A stretch of 64,000 nt of DNA, from the NCBI GenBank assembly GCA_011009095.1, contig VTPC01000964.1, positions 169,070 through 233,069 on the forward strand, read 5' to 3'. The translations under genes were made by a program, and so were the position numbers. Shown here in pieces: positions 47,813-59,500 of this stretch. Every line of letters begins with the position of its first letter. Positions within the stretch are counted from its first letter, which is position 1. The DNA is from Ignelater luminosus (Eukaryota; Arthropoda; Insecta; Coleoptera; Elateridae). The notes beneath the pieces are model-generated. The model was given only the letters and a program-made list of their open reading frames with translations. It did no database searches and was not told the DNA's origin.

Positions 47813-49511
47813 AAAAACAGATTTTTTATGTTTCAAATTATTATAAGATAACTTTTGACGATATAAGGATGCAAGCCACGTTTTTTTCATATCATTGTAG
47901 GATAAATCCACTGATTGTTTAATAAATTCTGTTTAAACTTTTCCAGCTTTTGTATATTTTGTAATTACAACACAATATACAATAATTTATACCATTTTAT
48001 ATTCTTGTTTATTTATTGGTTTATTAAAACTGGCGCGTCAGAAGTTCATAAACATAAATCTAGGGGTTAATTGTAAAAATATTGTAAAACTTTCACTTTT
48101 TGTTTCCATAAATTATCTCTTTAATCTTCTCTGTAATAAAATTAGTTTAAATTTAAAAATAATTTAATTAGAAAACTCTTTTAAAACTCACTTATCCACA
48201 TAGATTTATTCACCTGTAACTAAAACAAATGATCTCGTATTGTTAAAAGGCAGAATTTAACGAACCCTTGATTAATATCTACTTTATTTCCTTTTAATTT
48301 AATTTATCAGTTTACAGACCTCAATAATTGACAATTTGATTGACGCGAAATTAAATTATCCAACGCGTTAATACGATCCAAAAATTCATCCAACAAACAA
48401 ACAAACGCTTACAGTTAATCCCTTAAATTTTAACCCTTCACAGCAACTTGACTAAAACAATTTTTTACAACAAATTCCGAACAAACAGAATAGACAATTT
48501 TTTAAATGTCTTCAAGATTAAATTGAAAATTTCCTATCCGAGCAGAAATTATTGATGAAAAATCTTCGCCACCATACTTCCTTTATAAATTACATTCTCA
48601 TTCTTGTTTTCTACCCAATGGCGCGAAAAATTTCTTTTTAAAATTTTTCTATGGTGAGAAACAAACTAGAGGAAAATTTTTAAACATAGATTAAGAAAGA
48701 CTAAAAAAAATAAGGAAAAATTTATAAACTGGAAGTGAAAACGCAATAAGCTTTTAGCACAAGAGAAATGACAGGAAGATTTTAAAATGAAGTGAAAAAT
48801 GATCTCCGGTTTGCAAGATACGCAGCCTTACAGACGGTTGAATTTCAGAAATTGCAATTACTTATTATTAATGAATTTTGTTTTGAATAGCCCGAGGAGT
48901 TACAAAAATAAGTCAAAAACTACTCAAACAAATTCCTATTCTTTCTTGGTAGTTTAATTGCGTTAGACAGAATTGAATACAAACGATTTTAGAAAGAGAT
49001 GAGAATAAAGTAGTAAATTCTGAAAGAAAATTCTCTGTCTAAAATTACTAAATCCAAAGATTATGTTGTGCACTATCTTGAAAGATAACATAGGCGCGTA
49101 AAGCAAACTCTAACATACCTAAAACCGTGAAAATTTATAGCTAAAATAAACTTTATAGCTAAAGCAGTAACACCAATAACGAGTATAAAGAAAAGTGCGC
49201 AAAAAATAATGGGTTTGTTGCAATAAAACTTAAACAGTAAAAATTGCATTCTACACTGTAAATTTGCTGATTTCAGGGTTAATTTATTTTATTATCCTTA
49301 TCTATCAAATTCAACTGGGAACGCGAGGGAAATTCCATAAGATTTAACAAGGAACACTTTACGAGCACTTTTTTTAGGGTGTAGAGGATTCGTTTTATTA
49401 TTATTTTTACATGAGTTACGATACTCTTGATTGAATTTCCACTGTCTACATAGTTACGTTCTTTTTTTACTACAAAACATAAAAAATAAAAACAAAACGG
49501 AGTTTACTTAC
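47813..49511. other. No gene recognised (probable mGluR intron)
   Basis: AT-rich DNA lying on the 3' side of the receptor exon. It begins with a normal GTAAGT donor at the exon (49511 downward). No downstream exon was found. Confidence 0.5.
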
Positions 49512-49763
49512 CGACAAACCAGGGGTTGCGTCGATTATTTTCCACGTTGAGATTAAGGAAATACTCCTCAAAACCCTTAACAGGATTAGCTTGCGGTTGT
49601 ACAGATAAAGTGCCCTCGACTTCAGCTTCATTTCCATCCGATACAAGAGATCTAGCGCTCCAACCGTCAGAACCAATCCAGGAAAAACTGCCGGTTGCAT
49701 TGCTCCTTTTTACTGCTCTCATAACTCCCGCAACTTCCTGATCGGACCCGAAAATTATTGTTC
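49512..49763 (-). CDS. Metabotropic glutamate receptor, one internal exon
   Basis: A 252-bp (84-codon) exon of a class C GPCR gene. The product is a plasma-membrane receptor that senses glutamate at synapses. The exon codes for part of the extracellular Venus-flytrap ligand-binding domain: IIFGSDQEVAGVMRAVKRSN, FSWIGSDGWSARSLVSDGNE, VEGTLSVQPQANPVKGFEEY and NNRRNPWF. The SDGW aspartate is the conserved residue contacting the amino group of glutamate in mGluRs, and the NNRRNPWF stretch is a family hallmark. Splice signals are good: acceptor TTTTTTTATTCCAG|GAACAA and donor TTTGTCG|GTAAGT. The exon begins with two bases of a split codon and ends with one. It is open, GC-richer than its flanks and undamaged, so it is probably a working exon. 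Insect mGluR (mGluRA-type) is the best fit. Neighbouring exons are not in the window as far as I can see. Confidence 0.93.
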
Positions 49764-51317
49764 CTGGAATAAAAAAAGAAATCATTTAAAGGGGATATAT
49801 TTTCAATTAAACGGAGATTAAATTATGAAATATGAAATTATTGAAATGACAATTTCTATGAAATTATATTGCGTTTTTAATTGCCTGGGATTTGAATTAT
49901 GACACTTATAATAGAGTTTCAGGATTTTTAATTATGTGTTTGGTATCTTTTCAAATGAAATTTTAGAGAGCGAATGTAAAATATTCGGTTTAGCTTTGAA
50001 AGGCCTCCTTTTTCATAAAGAGTATTTACGGCTTCAATGTACAGTTTTATAACCTTGAAAGCTTCTTTATTTTGGAAAAGCTTTACATAAATAAAATAAT
50101 AAAACCCGTCTTAAGGAGGTTTTTATTAGAGTTAAGTTACATAAAATAGAATTAAATAAAATTAATTAAAACGCTGCTCGCTTATTACAAGCAGAAATAA
50201 AACCTATAACCAGTTATTTTGTTTCAACCCTCGTGTTTTGAATTTTGTTACTCTAATTTCTCAGTCACGGGATTAAAGAGTAGTTGTTCCCCTCGATGAA
50301 AAGATTCCTAGATTTTTATTTCAGAATGATAAATCGGGATGATAATTTAAAGGGCGCGTTTTTTAAAAGTCGCTCTGAAACGGTGTGAAAATTGATAATG
50401 GAATAAATTTTGTCATCGACATTCCTTTTAGATGTGGAACTCACTTTTTACTGCTTAATTTGAAAAAACACATTTTTTAAGTGTACATTAGATACCATAA
50501 AAATCCCAATTTTCATTTATAATTGTTAATAACCAATCTTTCTTCTGTTATGTACACCAAAGAAAGTTCTATCTTTATGACCTTCTGGAAAGTAGAATAT
50601 CTATAAGAAAATAAAAGACGATTGCTTGTGTATTATGAAGCTTATCCTTGATCCATTAGATTAAAAAGATTAAATGGCCTATTTGAAATTACAAATGACA
50701 ACTGTTAAATACAAATTACAATAAGAATTAAAAAAAAGTCATTTGCAAGTACAAAAAATCTTTTTCATTCGGTTTAGAAACAAGGACAAAAAAGGAAGAC
50801 TCCCCAATTATGGTATAGTAGAAACAGGAGTTAATAAGACAATAAAAATTCAAATTTCCCTTAATATAACCCTTTGTTTAGCTCTTGATACCTATTAAAA
50901 CATTACGCAACATTATAAATAGGAGTTACAATCTAATACTGTGATAATAAGAGCTGTCGCCTCTGTAATTAGTTATTCAGGTTAATCTAAGATCTAAATT
51001 CATATCCTGCAATACTTTAAATTTACGGCAATTTAATTTTAATAACGAAGTGTTTCGTACATTTCTGAATTTCTAAGATTTATTTAATTCATACCTGCTT
51101 TAACACCAGAGCCTTGAACCTTCTTCCCAGTGTTCATGTTCACCTACATTTTTCGTTATATTTTACAGTTAAAGGAAATATCCAAAGTGTTCATAAATGT
51201 TTCTGGGTCCAAGGGGCTGTGAAATCATGCTTGCGGCTGCATTTGCCGCCTTTTGAAAAACAGGATATGTATTAGAATGTTTGTCACGTTACACGCATTG
51301 CACCGTTGTTACGATGG
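49764..51317. other. No gene recognised (probable mGluR intron)
   Basis: AT-rich DNA upstream of the exon in gene direction. No further receptor exon was seen. Confidence 0.5.
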
Positions 51318-51325
51318 TTGCCTAA

Positions 51326-53514
51326 TAGGGTAGAGTGAAAAAATTAATTTTGGATTTTTCATTTCTAATAGCAACAAAAATTTGCGTAATTGTGTACTGG
51401 TTAATTGCAAAAAAATTTTAGTTTTGGATAATGTTAAGAGGGTCCCCAGTGCTAATGAATATTTGGTAATGCAGAATAGAATAGAATGTATTTAGCAGAT
51501 TTGCCATTTACATTATTACTGTTATACAGATTCGTCAATTAGCCATACTGGCTGCAACAGCGCATTGTGCAGAAATCACGTGATGTCTCGTCATAGTGAA
51601 GCAAGATGTGACATGTTCTGTGGGCGACATACCGTTATAGGATGAATCACAAAGTACCAACCCCTATATAACCTGTGCGATGAATTCTTTTCTTAGTTCG
51701 GAGCGAGATTTCGTATAATATTGCTACATTTTACACCGCGTCTTATTCTGTAGAAAGAACTTGTGTGTTGGGAAGTGAGAGTTAAAAATACCAAGTATGT
51801 AGTATGTTATAATGTGTTATAATATTTTATAATCTCGAAGTAATATTAAGTTTTTTCAAATCTTCTAGAATGTTACAAATTGATCCTGATCCACCTAGAA
51901 CTAGACAAAGGTAAAATGTCCTATGTTTGGAGCACCACAAACGTTATCTGCACTTGATTTACCAATATACAATGATGTTGCAAAATATTATTTGTTTACA
52001 AGAACTGTTTTAACGCCAACCAAAGCAAGTAAGAACCTAAATGTGTCTGATATAAGTAAAATAGTTGCAGTGAAAGTTAAGGATATGTGGAAAAATGAGT
52101 CAATTCCAACAGTGTCTCATACCAGGGTTTCGCAGCTGATAAGAGGACATAATGACAGATACCTTAAACTTTTGAAACAATTTAAAAGACGTCAAAAGGA
52201 GAAAAGATATCAGGAGAAATTGGCGAATTTTTGTATTGAATGCAAAAACAAACTTTTTAATATAGCTGCCTGCAAGTGCTCAAGTGACAACTGTAAGTGA
52301 GAGAAATCACAAAAGATTACTGCTAAGGAGTGCGAGTTTCTTGAAGATCAACGCTGCTTCAGAAAAATGTGGATTGGAAATGTGGATCAAAAGGAAACAA
52401 CAGCTTTGCAAAAAAGATTTGAAAGGAAGCAGTTGGAAGAGGAAAGGCAAGCTGCTGCTAGTTCAGAATCATCTGTTACTGCTTCCAAATCACCAGAAGA
52501 GCTTGTACGAATTGATGCCGTAGAAAGTAACTCGTCAAGTGTAAATGAGAACTGGGGTGCTGTTGCTTCAACCCGAAAGCAACCTCAGGTTTGTATCACT
52601 CCAGAACAGATGCGTCTTCGTCTTCCTAATGTGGCAAAAATAAGTAATCGCCATGATTTGTCTGACAGAGCAGCTGCAGCTGTAGCAACTACTGTTCTTC
52701 AATATGTTGGTCTTGTGTCGAAAGCAAATTGTGATAGCGTTATTGATAGAAGCAAGTTGAGAAGGGAAAAAGGAAAGCAAAGGAAATCTGCTTTAAGAGA
52801 ACGTGAAAGAAACTGTTTGGACTATTTTTATGATGGAAGAAAGGACAAAATAATTGTAAGTGAAAAGAAAGTTGTAATGGAAGAACATATTTCTCTAGTA
52901 AATGAGCCAGATTCTACTTTTATTGAACAGCCATTAAGTGGCTCATCTCAAAATATCCAAAAAGGTATTGTCGACTTCTTAGGAAACAAAGATATTTCTA
53001 CAAAAGATCTAATTGCAATAGGATGTGATGGAATAGTGGTAAATACAAGAAGAAAAGAAGAAGTTATGCGACTGTTCGAATTATACCTTGGAAGATCACT
53101 TCAATGGCACATTAATGAGTTACCATTAAGGCTACAGAGCGTGGATGGAGTGAGAAGTGAACCTATTTTGCGGATCGGAATCCAGAGACGGCTTCATTGC
53201 AGCGTCGTTACAATCAAGAAGAATAATACTCTTTTTAACACAAAAACTGACTATAATATACAACAGAATCTTTATAAAAAGTTAATTTTGATTTTCATGT
53301 TGAATTGATTTTTGATTTAACTATCGTGTCTCATTATGATGTATTGTTATTATACTTTCCTTAAAATATTCGTTGGGTCTGGGGAACCTAAAGAAAACAT
53401 TCAAATATTTTGTAATTCTTACAGTAAGTTTCACTTATGTATACACAACTTTTCCACACTATTAGAAATTCCAACTTAAAATATTTTTTTTTCGGGCGAT
53501 TTCACTTCATCCTA
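51326..53514 (+). mobile_element. DNA transposon of unassigned type, 8-bp duplication
   Basis: A 2189-bp element. The left end is TAGGGTAGAGTGAAA (51326-51340); the right end is the mirror of TAGGATGAAGTGAAA (53500-53514), 12 of 15 matching. The perfect 8-bp sequence TTGCCTAA lies directly outside both (51318-51325 and 53515-53522), a clear target duplication. It encodes one protein in plus orientation, which is not hAT-like. Known superfamilies with 8-bp duplications include hAT, P and Merlin; the ends and protein do not match what I know of these. The assignment is open. Confidence 0.8.
51923..53308 (+). pseudogene. Unassigned transposase-like protein, one nonsense codon
   Basis: A frame of about 461 codons interrupted only by TGA at 52298-52300, right after CKCSSDNCK; reading through gives EKSQKITAKECEFLEDQRCF. 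Order of features: N-terminal MFGAPQTLSALDLPIYNDVA; a Lys/Arg-rich stretch; a cysteine cluster (FCIECKNKLFNIAACKCSSD, about residues 105-125); LRLPNVAKISNRHDLSDRAA; VIDRSKLRREKGKQRKS; FYDGRKDKIIV; IAIGCDGIVVNTRR; LGRSLQWHINELPLRLQSVD. The aspartates of YDGRKD and IGCDG with the glutamate of INELPLR are candidates for a DDE triad (inference). I recognise the pattern from unnamed repetitive insect proteins (LGRPLQW...NELPLRHL) but cannot name the superfamily. An ATG at 51870 (MLQIDPDPPRTRQ) may be the original start, linked by a frameshift or intron. The frame loses family-like character after about 53165. Confidence 0.75.
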
Positions 53515-53522
53515 TTGCCTAA

Positions 53523-56500
53523 TCTTATGTTTTTTAAAAATTAATAAGTTAAAATTAGTTGTTAATTAACCTCATTGATGAAATAATGATTGTTTAGAGT
53601 GTAGGAAATTCAAATAATCTGCTATTTCTGCTTGAGAAATAATGACTTTATTACCCAGGCTTCTTGGGTTTTGGTTGCTTTATTCAAATGAATTTTCTAA
53701 ATCTTTAATAACTAGTGTTTATTAAAAAAATGAAGATGGAGTTTTAGATCAACATTCATACTATTGCATTTGTTCGAGTTACGCTTTTTAAACCCTTCTT
53801 CAAACTCCTGTATTGACCTTACTACTTTACACTTAGCAACCATTCATTGCCTCAAACCATAGGCATTAGCCCTATTACACCTCCTCAATTTGTTGAAAAC
53901 ATCTAAAAATTAATATTTCCAAAATTTGAAATAATATATCCAAGGTTAAGTGTAAATCTTCCTATTGAAAATTCTTCGTAAACCTGGGATGTATATCTAA
54001 CAAATGTCACTTAGCTTAGTTCTGGCGGTTTAATAAAAAGAGTCACAAAGCAAATCTTGGTAAAGAATTCACGTAAAGCTCAAAGGTGGAACATTCAAAA
54101 AAACGCCCGTGTCTTTTAATTCCATTGCTGTACTTCAATGTACAAGCTATTGATTTATGTCAAAATCTTCTATGCACCATTTTTCAAATCTTTTCCATCA
54201 TGCACATTAAGGTGTAAGTGTAAGCTTATACTTTCTTAAGAAAAGGAAGGCACACAGTACCGCTTGGTGTAGTTTTTGAAATGTAATACACTACTCTTCC
54301 AGAAGATGTTATACCAATTTCAGTAACGCTTTCAAACCACTAAAGTTCTTCGAGGAGATTCCTGATGGTCTTCTCTAAATATAGATCTCTCACTATCATA
54401 ACCTATTTATGTTAGTTAAACTTTCCAAGGAATGGTCATGATACGCACTTTGCTATTGCATATAGCGAAGCGTCACGTGTAATAATTGAGTCTGTTCTTC
54501 ATTTAAATGATTGGCAGAGTGAGGATCTTTTTGACAAACTATATGACAAAAATCTAAGAGGTTCAACAACTCTTTTGTTTACGAGAAGCTAAACACTGCG
54601 ACACTACTGTTTTCTAAACTAAATTTCCAAACACACGCATCATATTATTAAATCTGATGACCATTTTCTAAAATGACTTCTTTAACCTCTGGGTTCTGCC
54701 TTCTAAATGTATTCTTTCAAGTGTAAGCATGCATTCCAGACAGTTTTACCTTTTTGTTTAAAAATGCACATTTTCTAATCTTGAACATAGGTGCATGTAT
54801 TACATCACGTTTCATATATAATGTTACAAAGGGTAACTATGCTGCAGCTGTCATAATATTGCGGACACATTGCACTTCTGTTCTATTATTATTGGAGGTT
54901 AAATTAAATTTAAGGTTAGAAAACATGACAGCATTGAAAAACTAAAACTACAATCCTCAGCAGCTTCTTTTCAGCGATGTGTCAGTTTGCTCATCTAGGG
55001 AACCGGATTTGCTAGAATCTCAGCACTTGAGAGTTCCTGAATGCGTCCACTATCTTGAGTAATGATAAACAAGACAACTATCAACAGTGATCTGGACATA
55101 TCTTACGGCAAGAAGGTCTACTTGACGATAAATTCTGTTAGACACATGGTACGTATTCAGAAGATGCAAGTATGACTTTGGGATACTAAAATATGCTAGT
55201 CCGTTTACCAAAAATAATAGAAACCTCGGCAAGTGATCTCCGAATATATGTAATTAGGGTAAATACTTTAGCGATGTTCCAAAAAAATTAGGAAAATAGG
55301 CCAAACGTACAATAAACCTTAAATTAGTTAAACTTTTCTTGGCTTACAAAAAGAAATCCAGAGACTTGTGTACTCTGTTGGTTAACAAATAGAAATGTAT
55401 TCAAACTTCCTCGAAGAAACAATAAAAGTCTGTAAGCGTCGACCATTGTATCTCCAAATAGCTGTTTGGTTTTTGATTGAGGATCAATATAGACTGTGTT
55501 CAAACCCATACCGCCACTAGTTCTCCAAACCAAAAACTCATCAATAAGTAAGTAATAGATCATCAAGAATTTATAGTTTCCACCAGTCTCATACAACAAG
55601 GAGTGTACAGAATGGCAGAGAGGAAAATCACAAAAGAGCTCAAGACGTACACTGTGAAAGAGGAATTGAACATGTTTCCGTAGGAGAATCTTACTTCATG
55701 AGCCTTTAATTTTTGAAAATTTGTCAACATTATCGTATCAATGTTTGAGCAAAGCAGGCAAAGACAAATGATAATTGATCTCTTCTTCAGTGACAATACT
55801 CATTTTCATATTTTAGAATACGCCAATAAGTAGAATTGACATGGTTACTGTGTGTCGCAAAAGCTACTATCTTACTTTGCTAAGGGAACCTCAAAAGTAT
55901 GCTAGAATATTGTACATTTGTTCAGACTGGGGTAAAAACACATCGAACCGAGCAAATGTAAAGCACTTTGAATCCCAAATAATTGTCCTGGACTAGGAAG
56001 ATTTACAGGTGAACATCTGAAATGGGCGCCTTATTCTCTGGATCTGAACCGGGGGCAGGGAAGTATATCGTACTCCAGTTCTTGATATGGTAGACCTCCA
56101 AAGTTGCATCACATACGTAGTTCGTTGAAGCACTACTAAAGAATCTACAACCCGGATTTGTCACGTGCTTTTCCCAAGACATGAAGTATCACATTCTTTG
56201 TTTGAAGGAAATTTTGTATACTTTGATCAGATATAGAGTTTGACCCATCAAACGCTTAATGTAACATAATCGTATTTTGAATTTAACCTACCCTTAATCT
56301 AACTAAGCTAGTTAGTTCTTAGAACGAGTATAGTTCAGGTAAAATAATGTGGAGATTGCTGATCGAGGAAAAGGCCTAGTTTAGATTCATGACAGAAAAC
56401 AACAAGGAACTTCTACAGTAGTCTCCTTTTGAGAAGACAATGAAAAACCATTGAAACAAGGTGTAATTTAACTAAGAAATTCCCAAAGAGAGAAATATCT

Positions 56501-59500
56501 TTAGACACTTCCGGTTGTTTGGAATCTATCTGAATCTGTATGGTACTCAAAGTCTACTTATGCAGTGTTTAGTGTTTATGCTCACAATGCAGTTGTCCAT
56601 AGTTAGAAAGAAGAATCTTTAAAACTGGTTGGTACAAGAAAATTGTAATCTCGATACCTAATGATTTTACACTTTCTCAAATTATGGTCGGATTTGAAAT
56701 TTGATCAGCACAATAACTTAATTAAATTTAAGATTGTTAATTCTCAGGCGTTTTATATCTAAATTGATTGTTTTTGTAGGGTTTGGATCATTCCAGAATC
56801 CTAGTAACCCCCTCTATCGCTTAATTTGGAAATAATATAATTCAATAAGTTTCTCAGATATTTCTTGTTGTCCCGTATCAAAATTCTATTCTCATCCAAC
56901 AATTACCTAAAAATCGTTATTTGAATTTTAAAAAAGTGTAAAAAGGGTCTAAAATCATCGATTATATTTTGAAACCCACTTTGCGCTCAAGTCGATTCTG
57001 CGCGTTTGAAGTCCCATGCAAGATCTATTTTCTGTCATAATATTCCGCCTGATTCAGTTTGACATTCATTCTAGCAGAAAATCTCGCTGTACAGGCTGAA
57101 ATCAAAATAGTAAGGGAAAAAATGTAATGGGTGATAATTAGCTGATGCCTAGAGATAACATTTTAAATTTAAACAGAGCCCTTTTTTGAAAAAAGTTACA
57201 AAAATTCCAGTTTTATTTTTTGAGTGCAGAACAAACCTATCATAATTTCACACATTTGCATTGAAGACAGTTGAATACTTAATTATTGTTAATTTAAAGC
57301 AAAAATCTGCAGATTACTCTTGTAGCGCTAGCAAAAGAAAATCGTCCAATTAAAAGATCCCCAAAAAGGCGTCAACACCACATAAACATCGTTTTAATGT
57401 GTCTCAATTTATCCAATTAATTACAAAATTCTCATTCACGTGGGGCGTAAATCAGCGGCACAACAAATCCCTTCAAATCTGTGTTAAGTTCTTTATATTT
57501 ATAACGTCAAACGTACGTTCCCGGGATAATTATTTCAAGTTGGGTTGCATGTTGACCTCTATTAAGGAAAAGGATTGTAGAGAGTAGTTGCTTTTGCGGA
57601 GTAGCAATCTGCATAATTTAGTTACTGTATAAGTCGCATCTGCGCGCGTGGTGTTTAGATCAGGACATGTCCGACTGCGTGGACACAGCCAATCCTCGGT
57701 GTTTTAAGTAAATAAATATGCAGTTGCCCATGTGAACAAAAGTTTGGATTGTCACAACTATGAAAAGGTTAGTTTAAACACCAATTATAGAAGTGTTTAC
57801 GTTCGTTTGGCTTATGGTAAATAAACAAAGTGCATTTAAAGCTTGGAGAAACAATAAAATTTTTCCTTGGTATTAATATAAATATATACCGACTATTTTT
57901 AGTATAATCATTGTGGTTTTGTGTTCGTTTTAGTTCATCATTTGTTTCAACGAACAATGAATTTATAATTCAGTAAAGTCGAATGTGAATTTGTTAAATG
58001 AAATCAGATATTTTAAATATGTTAAATGCAGTCGTAAGCTATTAATAGGACGTTGACGGGGTCCACGTACTGTGTTTGCGTTCAGGGATTCCCCTCAAGT
58101 GTCGCTGGCCAGAATTCTGCGCAGTAGAATTTAATAAGATCATTGACGTCGTTTTATGTTCTTTGTGTAATCACTTGTTTATTTGCTTTGTCTTCTTTTT
58201 TCTTGCTTTGTATATAACGTTTATTTATTTTTTTTAATTTTATAGTAGATTTGTTTTTTGAAAAGACGGTCCTTTTATTGTACTTGTATGCACTGGTCTA
58301 AGTAGAAATATTGAAGTCACCCAAGCACTTTAATAACTTGATTCAGTTATATTAAGTTTAATTAGTAAAGAATGTACTAGGTGACTCAAAAGACCTTTAT
58401 ATACTGAGTGATCCAAAGACAAAGACTTGATGATTTGATTTGAATATTCCAAATTTAGTTAAAGAAGCATATAGAGAGGGTAATTTGGAAATACCCCTGC
58501 GTAGGGCGGTTTAACGTCTTGAGTAAGTTTTTGTTTCAGTAAGCTTTAGTAAGTATTTGTGAAGCTGTTGCTGACTTAAGAGAGACTATGATTTTTTTGA
58601 ATCTTGTTATCTGGTTGAATCTATAGTGACGCCTTCAATTAGTATCGATCTTGAGCAATTTTAGTGGTAAGTAAGCATTTCCAACCTAGCCGTCTTCGAC
58701 TGTTTGCTAGTCTGGGTAGCAGTGTGCCTTCGTGCCTTTTAATCGCTGATTATAAATCTGTGTCTTAAAGTTCATTTTGGCACGTAACATCTGTTAGGTA
58801 ACATCGAGATCTCTTCTCAAATTGTTACCTGATATTAAACAATATTTGAATTCTTGTACAGAGAAGGTTTGGTTTGGCCTTGTTCAGATGATCCCATGTA
58901 GCTGCAGAAAAGTAAGATACTCGTTTTGAATCATTATCATTAATAATGTCGATTTTCTCATTAAACTATAAACGATGTCCCGAGAGATGCAACATCTTGG
59001 AAGAGGTCTGCTGAAATTCATGTAATTACAAGATCTTTGAGTATTTCAAAATTGGAAATCATTTTATCTACGAGCAAAATCTGTCCGTATTATTGCGCAA
59101 CACTGAAAATCTTTCATCGGTGCGACCTCCAGGATAAATTTGTGCTTATGCACTGAGATCCTTTTAAAGCAATTAATTGCATTGGGCTACGATTACATCT
59201 TTGAAAACTCTATGATGATCAATGAGAATGTCTGTGATAATCATAATTGTACGGGCATACTTTTTGATCTCTTGATGTTAATTAAAGGATATAGTAAAAT
59301 TTATTTGCTTGTTTGTATTTAACTATTTATAAGGTTGAATGATCTGCCATTTGAAGAAACCAATCTGATTTTATATGTTTTTTCGTTAATATGTAATCAG
59401 ATTAATTTTGAAGATTAAAAAGGTCTACGTATCGTAAAATAAACATTGTAGTTGAGTAGGTAATTCGGAGAATTTGACGAATTAATATTAAGATTTTATT

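Noticed and set aside
49470-49741. Other open frames overlapping the receptor exon
   Set aside because: They are shadows in other frames. Only the minus-strand frame with SDGW and NNRRNPWF fits a known family and its splice sites.
51098-51145. Possible 48-bp minus-strand mGluR exon with a GTATGA donor
   Set aside because: The reading (VNMNTGKKVQGSG) does not match the receptor and the acceptor lacks a pyrimidine tract.
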